This document shows, piece by piece, positions 25,800 through 33,231 of a stretch of DNA of 33,719 nt. The stretch's first letter is position 1. Each line of letters opens with the position of its first letter. Where the stretch lies: positions 1 to 33,719 of the forward strand of contig NZ_BLAY01000113.1 in NCBI RefSeq assembly GCF_020521235.1, written 5' to 3'. The notes under the pieces are model-generated. The model had not been told where the DNA came from and made no database searches. It saw only the letters and a program-made list of their open reading frames with translations. Both the position numbers and the translations under genes were made by a program. This stretch comes from Microseira wollei NIES-4236 (GTDB lineage Bacteria > Cyanobacteriota > Cyanobacteriia > Cyanobacteriales > Aerosakkonemataceae).

Positions 25800-27137
25800 T
25801 CAAGTGTTTTTTTCCCAGAGTGTTAATGCTTCTAGCAAACAGCGAAGCTTATTACAAACTTCTAGCAACTCTGATTCGGGAAGTGAGTGTTTAATCACGC
25901 CTACACCACCTCGGATATGCATTGTGTTTTTCTTCATCAGACCTGAACGGAGATTGTTAAAGCAATGCACTTGCCTTGTGGGAGCGGACGAAACCCGCCC
26001 AACCATACCACCGTAGAACCGATTCGCCTCCTCATCGTCTAATAGACCAACTAGAGATGGAGGATAAGAGGTGAGGGGGGGGAAATATTCTCTTAGCAAA
26101 TCTAAGTAATCCAGCGAGTTTCGCAAAGTCCCTGAATACGCAGAAAACAAATGAACTACATGACGCAGTTGCCTTATGTTTTTATCCTGAACCTGTTTGA
26201 TACTGTTAGGGACGCACAGTTTTTCCAACTGTCTGAGACTGCGATCTCGCGCCATATTATGTTCTTTATTTTCCTTAAAGTCATTCACGAAGATTTGATT
26301 TAATCTTGTATCTTCATCAACAGCGGTAGAACGTTTTCTCGTTGATGCAATCACATCTATAAAGATTTCCTGGTTGATTAATTCAAAAATATTCTCAGGA
26401 CTACACCCGAATGATGTCACTTGGCTTGGCATTTGAAAATAGTGACTAGCCGCACAATTTCTTTCCATCAAGGTATATTTTTCATACAAATCCACTAGGG
26501 AAATCTGAGCTGAAAAAACTTTATTATAACCACGCCACATCACCATCTTACTTTGATCTTGTGGTTGGTTTTTCAGTATGTGAACCGCTTCAGTAATACG
26601 AGACAAAAAACTTTCATCTGACTCGCCTTGCCACTCGTTCATACTAAACGTATTACTATCTGAATATGGTATATTTTGAGAGCCAGATAAGTCCTTATTT
26701 GCTAGGAGATTATGCACCTCTATCCGAGTTTTCTCTCCTATTGATGGATATTTAGCAGAAATCTGAATATGGGGAAGTTGTCCTCCGTCCAAACAAATTT
26801 CTAGATCGGGTTTTACAAAGACAATACTCGGTAGATCAACATCTTGTTTACTTCGCTGCAAGTCCAGACTAACCATAAAAAAGTAAGTCCCCTCAGGTTC
26901 GAGCAAGTCCCGTAGGTGCTTCCACACATCATTAGGTGAAGATTGGATTTTTTTTTCCCCATTTCTATCAGAGACAACAAATTCACCCAATGAATAGGTT
27001 ACAATTTGAGAACACTGAAGACCAATCCAGCTTTTATCCAAAGCAGGGATATGTAAGGCATAAAAATAATTTCCTACCTGCTCTACACATTGGTTAAGAT
27101 TCTTCAGAATCAAGTGAGTTGCTATTAAGCTCTTCAT
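25800..27137 (-). CDS. Divergent chorismate-binding enzyme (TrpE/MenF/PabB superfamily)
   Basis: A 445-residue protein whose C-terminal 260 residues follow the chorismate-enzyme pattern. In order: K-M-V-M-W-R (197-202, like the family's K-x-V-L-A-R), S-F-G-C-S-P-E-N (242-249), I-D-V-I-A-S-T-R-K-R-S (260-270, where relatives have P-I-A-G-T-x-x-R-G), K-E-N-K-E-H-N-M-A-R-D-R (288-299), R-F-Y-G-G-M-V-G (373-380) and G-G-V-G-V-I-x-x-S-x-P-E-S-E (410-423). The metal-site glutamates seem to be kept, but the G-T and final Gly are changed, so the reaction is unclear: isochorismate, salicylate, anthranilate or aminodeoxychorismate synthesis. There is no glutaminase domain. The N-terminal 170 residues are unfamiliar. 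Confidence 0.8.
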   Translation of the reverse strand: MKSLIATHLILKNLNQCVEQVGNYFYALHIPALDKSWIGLQCSQIVTYSLGEFVVSDRNGEKKIQSSPNDVWKHLRDLLEPEGTYFFMVSLDLQRSKQDVDLPSIVFVKPDLEICLDGGQLPHIQISAKYPSIGEKTRIEVHNLLANKDLSGSQNIPYSDSNTFSMNEWQGESDESFLSRITEAVHILKNQPQDQSKMVMWRGYNKVFSAQISLVDLYEKYTLMERNCAASHYFQMPSQVTSFGCSPENIFELINQEIFIDVIASTRKRSTAVDEDTRLNQIFVNDFKENKEHNMARDRSLRQLEKLCVPNSIKQVQDKNIRQLRHVVHLFSAYSGTLRNSLDYLDLLREYFPPLTSYPPSLVGLLDDEEANRFYGGMVGRVSSAPTRQVHCFNNLRSGLMKKNTMHIRGGVGVIKHSLPESELLEVCNKLRCLLEALTLWEKNT

Positions 27138-27572
27138 AATAATCTTGATGTTGTATCGAACTCAATCATATCCCGATCGGGTGACACGCCAACTCAAAAC
27201 CATTGGACAAGATATACTTTTGAAGGCGATAAGCTTTAAAAAGATGGAAGAATTTGAACGGCAAAGTTTAACCAAAAATGAAGTTTCTATCTTTTGCTAG
27301 AAGTAAATAACTGCCAAATTCCCCTTGGATCTTTTATGTCATGGCTCGCTCTATTCCTTACCTAGTAATGGTTTGAGATGGCTTGTCACCCCCCAGAATC
27401 ATAGCCGCGGATACATTATACTCATATGCCATTAATTTTGACAATACCCAAGCTAGCGGAATTGGTATAATCGGTAATAGGTAATTAGATCAATTGCCAA
27501 TTTTGGATTCTAGATGCCAGATTGTATTCAATCCCAAATCCAAAATCTGAAATCTGAAATCTGAAATTCCCT
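27138..27572. other. Non-coding spacer
   Basis: No gene is seen. The right end holds TTTTGGATT (27501-27509) and AATCCAAAA (27537-27545), which can pair, followed by three AAATCTG units (27541-27568) that end just before the acyltransferase start. The left part presumably contains the promoter of the minus-strand chorismate-binding gene, but no clear box stands out. Confidence 0.55.
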
Positions 27573-28544
27573 ATGTCCTATCGGTTTAGCTGGTTTGATT
27601 GGTTTTGCCTCTGGTATCCACCAGGGTGGTTGATTTTATTTAACCGCCACTGGCAACATTATCATAGCGACCCCGATGGTTGGACATGGCTGGAATATCC
27701 GCTGTTTCTGATTCCCGGTGGTTTTTATTTGGCATTGTTAATCCGTTGGTTGCGCCTTGGTTGTCGTTTACCGCGCCAAGAAACGGCTAAATTCGAGCCA
27801 AATTATCAGCAAGCTTTCCGGGAAGAAGTTTTAGCACCGATTGCCCAAAATTATTATCGCGCCGAACTGCACCAAATTGAAAATTTACCCCAAAACGCGC
27901 CGTTAATTGTGGCGATGAACCATGCCGGGATGTGTTTTCCCTGGGATTTTATGACATTGGCTTATTTGTTAGGAAAGGCGCGGGGATGGGATGTGCAAGC
28001 ACTTGCCGGAGTATCATTATTTGACCATCCTTGGGTGACTTGGTGGTTACCACCTGGATGGTCGCAGGTTTTGGGTGCAGTCAGGGCAGAAAGAGAGGAA
28101 TTTGCAGCAGCATTAGCGCAAAAAACCATTCTACTCTACGCCCCAGAAGGTTTGCGCGGCCCCGGTAAAGCTTGGCAAAACCGCTATCAACTCGAAACCT
28201 TTCATCCGAGTTTTATTCGCTTGAGCAATACCTATGAAATTCCTATTTTACCAATTGTTTGCATCGGCAATGAATACTTACATCCTTTCACCGTGCATTT
28301 GAGGAAATTGGCTAAACGATTAAGCCTGCCTTTCTTGCCAATTTCCCCTTTGATGATTTTCTTTATTTTATTTCCATCAATGGGAGTTTGGGCGATGAAA
28401 ACTCGTTTGCGTTACTTTATCCAACCTGCCTTAGAAAAAGCAGTAGATTCAGATAGCAATCGTTCAACTGATTACGTTCAAGCACAAAGATTGCGCGACA
28501 AGATGCAAAATACAATTAACAGCTTGCTAATTGCTAATTGCTAA
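27573..28544 (+). CDS. Lysophospholipid acyltransferase-like protein (PlsC/LPLAT superfamily)
   Basis: A 323-residue protein of the glycerolipid acyltransferase superfamily. Hydrophobic segments lie near 12-24, 40-60 and 268-280. The acyltransferase signature is unusual: N-H-A-G-M-C-F-P-W-D has His117 and Asp125 separated by seven residues rather than the usual four. The second signature, A-P-E-G-L-R (190-195), corresponds to the P-E-G-x-R phosphate-binding block. The acceptor lipid is unknown. The last residues (S-L-L-I-A-N-C) are read from a GCTAATT heptad array, so the C-terminus has been captured by the repeat. Confidence 0.82.
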   Translation: MSYRFSWFDWFCLWYPPGWLILFNRHWQHYHSDPDGWTWLEYPLFLIPGGFYLALLIRWLRLGCRLPRQETAKFEPNYQQAFREEVLAPIAQNYYRAELHQIENLPQNAPLIVAMNHAGMCFPWDFMTLAYLLGKARGWDVQALAGVSLFDHPWVTWWLPPGWSQVLGAVRAEREEFAAALAQKTILLYAPEGLRGPGKAWQNRYQLETFHPSFIRLSNTYEIPILPIVCIGNEYLHPFTVHLRKLAKRLSLPFLPISPLMIFFILFPSMGVWAMKTRLRYFIQPALEKAVDSDSNRSTDYVQAQRLRDKMQNTINSLLIANC

Positions 28545-28615
28545 TTGCTAATTGGTAATGGGATTGATTGGCAGTCTACTCTTGACAATTACCCATTACC
28601 AATTACCTATTACCA
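28525..28615. repeat. Heptad arrays forming an inverted repeat
   Basis: GCTAATT units run across the acyltransferase stop. TAATTGGTAATGGG (28549-28562) is exactly complementary to CCCATTACCAATTA (28592-28605), giving a 14-bp stem with a 29-base loop. It could serve as a terminator for the upstream gene. Confidence 0.75.
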
Positions 28616-28631
28616 TCGCTAACCGATGATT

Positions 28632-28637
28632 TATAAT
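28632..28637 (+). promoter_or_regulatory. Possible -10 box before the WD40 gene
   Basis: TATAAT stands 34 bp before the ATG at 28671. A weak -35-like TTACCA lies 16 bp further up (about 28610). A CAGGAA sequence directly precedes the ATG. This is a guess from consensus only. Confidence 0.35.
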
Positions 28638-28670
28638 AATAGGTAGATTTAAAATCCAGTAGTTCAGGAA

Positions 28671-29867
28671 ATGACACAGAATACCCAGGAACCAAGAGAG
28701 TACGATGTTGTACTTGGCGGACAAAATATAATCCCCGCGACGGGGGCTGTTTTGGGAGGAGTTGCTGGAGTTAAGAGACGGTTTGCTAGTGCGATCGCAG
28801 AACACAGAATTGCGGCAGTTAAAGAAGCAAAAAAATATGGAAAAGCTGGATTGGAAATAGGGATTAAAGCTTTAGAAGATGAATCCGAACAGGTACAAAA
28901 AACGGCTTATTTACAATTGCGAGGAAGGAAAGAGGAAGAAGTAAGGCAGGCGTTGAGGCAGTTCAATTGTTATCGTTTTTTTGAATGCCTTCGCACAGTT
29001 AAAGCAGGGGAACAAATTACGCTTAATTCAAACGGGGAGAAAGCGGCATTTTTAGCGAGTAATAGAACGATAAAAGTTGTAGATTTGAACGCGATGGAAT
29101 TGCTGTACGCGATTCCTAAATATCCGAGGAATCAGCAATTTTTTATCATCAGTGACGATGGGAAAATATTGGCGAGAAGTATCAAAGCTGCAAAGAGTTT
29201 TGTGGAAATTTGGGTGGAGGGAGAATTAGAGCATACCTTCTACGGACATCAAGGAGAAATTCGAGCGATCGCACTGGGTCCCGATGGTAAAACCCTCGCT
29301 ACCGCTGGCGACGACAGATGTATCAAAATTTGGGATGTTAGCAGCGGCAAGTTAATTTTGAATATCAGTCCGTTACTGATGTGGGGAACCCATAAAGAAA
29401 GCATTATTCGCCTCGCATTTAGTCCAGATGGAAAAATACTTCTCAGTAGCGATGTAAGTCGAGCGATTAAATTATGGAAATGGCAAAATAGAAGCGAACC
29501 CCACACGTTAAATATGGTTGGTTATTCGCTTGCTATTAGTCCAGATGGACAAATGCTTGCGGCTGGTTGTTACAAAGGCACAATTACAATTTTAACACTT
29601 GATGGAGAAATCATTCAAACTTTAGAGCCAGATTCACACGTGTTTCATTACCTGGTTCGTTGTATTGCTTTCAGTCCTGATGGAAAAACTCTTGTTATTG
29701 GCGATAGTTATCAAAAATCAATAAATTTTTGGAATGTAAGAACGGGTAAATTAATGCATAGTTTAACCGGAGACGATATTTCTCCAAATTGCCTTGCTTT
29801 TAGTTGGGATGGTCAAAGTTTGATTGCTGGAAATCAAGATAAAACCATAAAAATTTGGGGAATTTAA
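28671..29867 (+). CDS. N-terminal VLGG/HEAT-like module fused to a WD40 propeller
   Basis: A 398-residue protein in two parts. Residues 1-95 are a module shared with the next gene: P-R-E-Y-D-V-V-L-G-G, then G-A-V-L-G-G-V-A-G-V-K-R-R-F, then a HEAT-like helical pair ending D-E-S-E-Q-V...A-Y-L-Q-L-R. Residues about 115-398 are WD40 repeats. Five are clear, with S-P-D-G-K turns and I-K-I-W/I-K-L-W ends (from about 190, 240, 275, 320 and 370), and two degenerate ones precede them, enough for one seven-bladed propeller. No signal peptide or enzyme motif is seen. It is likely a scaffold or regulator. The partner gene follows after 48 bp, probably in one transcript. Confidence 0.88.
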   Translation: MTQNTQEPREYDVVLGGQNIIPATGAVLGGVAGVKRRFASAIAEHRIAAVKEAKKYGKAGLEIGIKALEDESEQVQKTAYLQLRGRKEEEVRQALRQFNCYRFFECLRTVKAGEQITLNSNGEKAAFLASNRTIKVVDLNAMELLYAIPKYPRNQQFFIISDDGKILARSIKAAKSFVEIWVEGELEHTFYGHQGEIRAIALGPDGKTLATAGDDRCIKIWDVSSGKLILNISPLLMWGTHKESIIRLAFSPDGKILLSSDVSRAIKLWKWQNRSEPHTLNMVGYSLAISPDGQMLAAGCYKGTITILTLDGEIIQTLEPDSHVFHYLVRCIAFSPDGKTLVIGDSYQKSINFWNVRTGKLMHSLTGDDISPNCLAFSWDGQSLIAGNQDKTIKIWGI

Positions 29868-29915
29868 AGCATTGGCCTTGTAGTCAATACTAAATTCAAA
29901 TGAGGTCAAATAGCG

Positions 29916-30677
29916 GTGACAGATACACCTAACCAACCAAGAGAATACGATGCCGTTTTGGGGGGAGGTCAAGTTTTAGCTTTACCGCCGGTAGATGGCG
30001 CAGTTTTAGGCGGAATTGCTGGACTGAAACATCGGTTTTCCCGTTGTACAGCAGAACAGAAGATAGAAACTCTGTCAAAAGCTATAACCTATGGAGAAGC
30101 AGGGTTAGATTTAGTTATTCAAGCTTTAGGAGACTATTCAGAACAAGTTCGTTGGCAAGCTTATGCAATTTTGCGAGAACAAGCAGAACCCAGAATTCAG
30201 CAGGTTTTAACAGAATATTTACCAGCAATTTCTCCAGGAGAAATCGACTGTAGTCGGTTGGGGGGTTTATTGGCGGTGGGAAATTGGCAAGAAGCAGATA
30301 AAGAAACAGCGGCGATCGTGCTAAAAGCAGGTGGAAGGGAAAATGGAACTTGCCTCAAACTGCAAGATATTGAAAGATTGTCTGGTAAGTTAATCCAGAA
30401 AATCGATCGGTTATGGGATGGATGCAGTAACGGCAAGTTTGGTTTACAGGTTCAAGCATCGATTTGGAAAAGCGTTGGAGGTAATGGTAAAGCAGATTAT
30501 AGTACTTGGTATCGGTTTTGCGAGCGCGTCGAATGGCGCGTCAAGAATTGCTGGATTGAATACGACCGTCTCAAGTTCAATTTGAATGCGCCTACAGGAC
30601 ACTTGCCATTTTTAGCTGTAGGTGGGTTTGGCGTGGTTGTTTGTGTAGAAAGTCTGTTCCAGAAATTGAAAAATTAA
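29916..30677 (+). CDS. N-terminal VLGG/HEAT-like module fused to a GUN4 domain
   Basis: A 253-residue protein starting at GTG. Residues 1-95 repeat the module of the gene before it (P-R-E-Y-D-A-V-L-G-G; G-A-V-L-G-G-I-A-G-L-K-H-R-F; Y-G-E-A-G-L; S-E-Q-V-R-W-Q-A-Y). Residues about 108-235 resemble the GUN4 fold: L-L-A-V-G-N-W-Q-E-A-D-K-E-T, I-D-R-L-W, G-K-F-G-L-Q-V-Q-x-x-I-W, and A-P-T-G-H-L-P. GUN4 itself binds porphyrins and stimulates Mg-chelatase, but many cyanobacterial GUN4-like domains sit in signalling proteins, and this one is more likely of that kind. A GUN4 domain beside a WD40 protein with the same N-terminus suggests interchangeable output parts on a common adaptor. Confidence 0.87.
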   Translation: MTDTPNQPREYDAVLGGGQVLALPPVDGAVLGGIAGLKHRFSRCTAEQKIETLSKAITYGEAGLDLVIQALGDYSEQVRWQAYAILREQAEPRIQQVLTEYLPAISPGEIDCSRLGGLLAVGNWQEADKETAAIVLKAGGRENGTCLKLQDIERLSGKLIQKIDRLWDGCSNGKFGLQVQASIWKSVGGNGKADYSTWYRFCERVEWRVKNCWIEYDRLKFNLNAPTGHLPFLAVGGFGVVVCVESLFQKLKN

Positions 30678-30678
30678 C

Positions 30679-30762
30679 GCTAATGGCTAAGGGCTAATTG
30701 CTAATTGCTAATACAGGATTTTTCCTAACAATAGCCATTAGCCATTAGCCATTAGCTTTAGG
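30679..30762. repeat. Opposed heptad arrays between convergent genes
   Basis: GCTAATGGCTAAGGGCTAATT units on the left (30679-30711) face TAGCCAT units on the right (about 30732-30756). The two sets are complementary and can fold into one hairpin between the GUN4 gene and the convergent regulator gene, so they may act as a two-way terminator. Confidence 0.7.
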
Positions 30763-30788
30763 TTTGAGATAAGTAGCAACTTGAGTTA

Positions 30789-31475
30789 TTAACTATTTTC
30801 GCCAAAGCGATAACCTTTACCATAAACTGTATGAATTAACTGACTTTCACCTTTCCCCTCGATTTTCCGGCGCAGCAGGCGAATTAATGCTGCTAAAACG
30901 TTGCTGCTGGGTTGTTCGCCTTCGCCCCACAAATGTTGGTGAATTTGGGCGTGGGTTAATAATTGACCGGGGTGGCGCATAAAATATTCCAGTAGTTGGC
31001 TTTCTTTTTCAGATAACTCGATGGTGCGTAATCGACGATAGGCAAGCTGGTTGTCGCAATCTAATTCTAAATCGCCAACGCGCAGCCGTTTTTGCCATTT
31101 TTCCGATTCTAAGGCGGGTTTTCGCCGCAATAGCGCCCTGACTCGCGCTAGTAATTCTCGCAGTTCAAAGGGTTTGATCAGATAATCGTCTGCACCGGCG
31201 TCTAAACCTTGCACGCGATCGTCTAAAGTATCTTTAGCGGTGAGAAACAGGACGGGTGTGGATAGTCCTTGCGATCGCACTCTCTGACAAATCTCCAACC
31301 CCGACATCTGCGGTAGCATCCAATCTAAAATCAGCAAGTCGTAATCGCCTTGCAACGCCATTTGAGTACCAGATGTGCCATCATAAGCGACATCAACGCG
31401 ATAACCCTCGCGAGTCAACACGCGACTCAGCGGATCGGTTAATTCAACTTCATCGTCAACCAGAAGAATCTGCAT
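30789..31475 (-). CDS. OmpR/PhoB-type response regulator
   Basis: A 228-residue DNA-binding response regulator. The receiver (1-118) has the acidic pair Asp7-Asp8, phospho-acceptor Asp51 (L-I-L-D-W-M-L-P) and the K-P-F-E-L-R-E-L switch. The winged helix (about 130-225) ends in H-T-V-Y-G-K-G-Y-R-F. By memory the sequence resembles the cyanobacterial RppA/NrsR-like group, whose kinases sense redox state or metals, but no kinase gene is adjacent here. I start at the ATG at 31475, next to the M-Q-I-L-L-V-D-D homology. An in-frame ATG at 31502 would draw codons from the AATCTAAAAT repeat. It is divergent from hisG. Confidence 0.9.
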   Translation of the reverse strand: MQILLVDDEVELTDPLSRVLTREGYRVDVAYDGTSGTQMALQGDYDLLILDWMLPQMSGLEICQRVRSQGLSTPVLFLTAKDTLDDRVQGLDAGADDYLIKPFELRELLARVRALLRRKPALESEKWQKRLRVGDLELDCDNQLAYRRLRTIELSEKESQLLEYFMRHPGQLLTHAQIHQHLWGEGEQPSSNVLAALIRLLRRKIEGKGESQLIHTVYGKGYRFGENS

Positions 31476-31484
31476 CTTGATTAT

Positions 31485-31546
31485 TTTAGATTTTGGATTC
31501 AAATTTAATCTAAAATCTAAAGTCTAAAATCTCAAATCTAAAATCC
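31485..31546. repeat. AATCTAAAAT repeats in the regulator-hisG divergent gap
   Basis: ATTTTAGATTTTGGATT on the left and several AATCTAAAAT/AGTCTAAAAT units on the right form a loose inverted repeat. It fills nearly the whole 73-bp gap between two divergent starts, so both promoters must lie within or overlap it. Confidence 0.7.
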
Positions 31547-31548
31547 TG

Positions 31549-32193
31549 ATGCTGACTGTTGCATTACCAAAAGGTGCCCTGCTTAAAGATAGTATTCGCC
31601 TGCTTTCTGCCGTAGGACTAGACTTTAGCGCCTTTCTCGACTCCTCCAATCGCCAACTCCAAATTACCGACCCCACCAATACCGCCAAAGCTTTGCTAGT
31701 CCGGGCGCAAGATGTCCCGGTTTATGTAGAATACGGACAAGCGCAACTGGGTATTGTGGGTTACGACGTGTTGCGGGAAAAACAACCCAAAGTTGCTCAC
31801 TTAGCTGACTTGGGGTTTGGTAGCTGTCGCCTGTCGGTGGCGGTGAAGCAATCAAGTCCTTATCGTTCGGCGTTGGAATTGCCACCCCACGGTAGAGTTG
31901 CGTCTAAGTTTGTTAACTGCGCCCGCGAATACTTTCACAATTTGGATCTGCCTGTAGAGATTGTACCTTTATATGGGTCGGTGGAATTAGGGCCAATTAC
32001 GGGAATGTCGGAAGCGATTGTAGACTTAGTTTCCACGGGTAAAACTTTGCGAGAAAACGGTTTGATTGAAATCGAGGTTTTGTATGAAAGTACGGCGCGA
32101 TTAATTGCCCATCCTTTAAGTTATCGCCTCGATACTTATAATCTGCACTCATTGGTTGAACAATTGAGAGAACAATCTCTATCTGCTGTTTAA
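31549..32193 (+). CDS. hisG: ATP phosphoribosyltransferase, short form
   Basis: Catalyses the first step of histidine synthesis, joining ATP and PRPP. At 214 residues it is the short form, which lacks the C-terminal regulatory domain and works with HisZ in a hetero-octamer; hisZ is not in the window. Typical words are A-L-P-K-G (5-9), [12 protein letters not shown] (63-74), V-A-S-K-F (about 120-125) and the PRPP-binding stretch [11 protein letters not shown] (about 161-171). Length is normal. No clear ribosome binding site is seen because the upstream DNA is repeat. Confidence 0.96.
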   Translation: MLTVALPKGALLKDSIRLLSAVGLDFSAFLDSSNRQLQITDPTNTAKALLVRAQDVPVYVEYGQAQLGIVGYDVLREKQPKVAHLADLGFGSCRLSVAVKQSSPYRSALELPPHGRVASKFVNCAREYFHNLDLPVEIVPLYGSVELGPITGMSEAIVDLVSTGKTLRENGLIEIEVLYESTARLIAHPLSYRLDTYNLHSLVEQLREQSLSAV

Positions 32194-32234
32194 GAGAATA
32201 GGACTTACCCAGGGATTCCTTATATGGTGGTGGC

Positions 32235-32260
32235 GGTGCGTTACACTTCGTTAACGCACC
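32235..32260. terminator. Hairpin between convergent hisG and DUF4058 gene
   Basis: GGTGCGTTA and TAACGCACC pair perfectly around an eight-base loop. The right arm lies inside the DUF4058 stop region and encodes its last residues. The GGTGCGTTA word also occurs at 1055-1064. Confidence 0.5.
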
Positions 32261-33042
32261 CTACATTTAGAATCTTTTAACAGCGCATCTGCCCAAGTCG
32301 CGTCCGCTTCGGTCAGGGCGGGTACAGGTTCGTTATTATAGTTGATTTGCAAGCGATAAACGGCGCGGTCGTAAATTAAATCTAATAATGCCTTCAAATC
32401 TATCACAGGTTCGGCATCACCCGCTAATAAAGGTACGGGAAATGTGGGAATTGAATGTTGTAAATTAAACGCATATAAATCTGCCAGTGGTCGCCGTTGT
32501 CTGCGACTGACTAAAATGCGATAATGGCTTTGAATATTGGTTTCCAAAATTGGCATTGCTTCCCATTGACGCAGTAAATCTATTTCTACTAAATGGGTTA
32601 AGCTAGTCAAAACATTTTGCCGTTTTGCTTCGTAAGTTTCCCGCCCTTTCCCCGGTCGCTTGTTCACAGGCGATAGAATTTCTATAGCGGTGATGACTTG
32701 ATTGGTTCCAACTTGGCGGATTTCTAAATAACCTTGTCGAACAGTTTCGGGTATGGGAACTGTTACCGTAATTGGTTGAGCAGGGGGTGATAAAGTAGCG
32801 ACATTAGTATTTGCTTGCTCTGGAGTAGTTGCAGAACGCTGCACCATCACATCGGGAAGTCCTACTAATAGAGGAGTTTCGTCTACAACTTCATAAATTC
32901 GCCGTTCAAGTGCAACGATATATTTAGGTTCTAATTGGGGCGCTAACAAGTCAGCAATGCCTACAATGAGTCGTTGATGTAAATCAGGCCATAATTGAGG
33001 AGCTTCTAAATAGGGGTTCATGCCGGGAAATGGGGATGGCAT
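32251..33042 (-). CDS. DUF4058 family protein
   Basis: A 263-residue member of DUF4058, a family common in filamentous cyanobacteria with no assigned role. The family opening M-P-S-P-F-P-G-M-N-P-Y-L-E and W-x-D-L-H-x-R-L-I is intact. L-P-D-V-M-V, later A-I-E-I-L-S-P-V-N-K, resembles the Asp...Glu-x-x-x-x-x-Lys order of PD-(D/E)XK folds such as Uma2, so a nuclease-like fold is possible; this is inference. GAGG lies seven to eight bases before the ATG. The last four residues (C-R-V-R) are read from a GGGTGCGTTAA repeat. It converges on hisG. Confidence 0.88.
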   Translation of the reverse strand: MPSPFPGMNPYLEAPQLWPDLHQRLIVGIADLLAPQLEPKYIVALERRIYEVVDETPLLVGLPDVMVQRSATTPEQANTNVATLSPPAQPITVTVPIPETVRQGYLEIRQVGTNQVITAIEILSPVNKRPGKGRETYEAKRQNVLTSLTHLVEIDLLRQWEAMPILETNIQSHYRILVSRRQRRPLADLYAFNLQHSIPTFPVPLLAGDAEPVIDLKALLDLIYDRAVYRLQINYNNEPVPALTEADATWADALLKDSKCRVR

Positions 33043-33231
33043 ACTAGACCTCGCTGTTGATTATCTACTTGTTATATTATATCCATTAATTCCAGATTGT
33101 TGCTGGGAGAAAACGTCAACAATATAATGCAATTGATGTCAGCGTAAATCATATGAAATACATAAATCTGACGCCATACTTTATAGAAATTACAAAAGTG
33201 TCACAAATTTTAGTTCGTAGTAGGCACTAAA
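33043..33231. other. Upstream region of the DUF4058 gene
   Basis: AT-rich spacer with no gene. It presumably holds the promoter of the minus-strand gene. GGCACT-AA-AGTGCC at about 33224-33237 forms a short hairpin at the edge of the tandem duplication. Confidence 0.5.
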
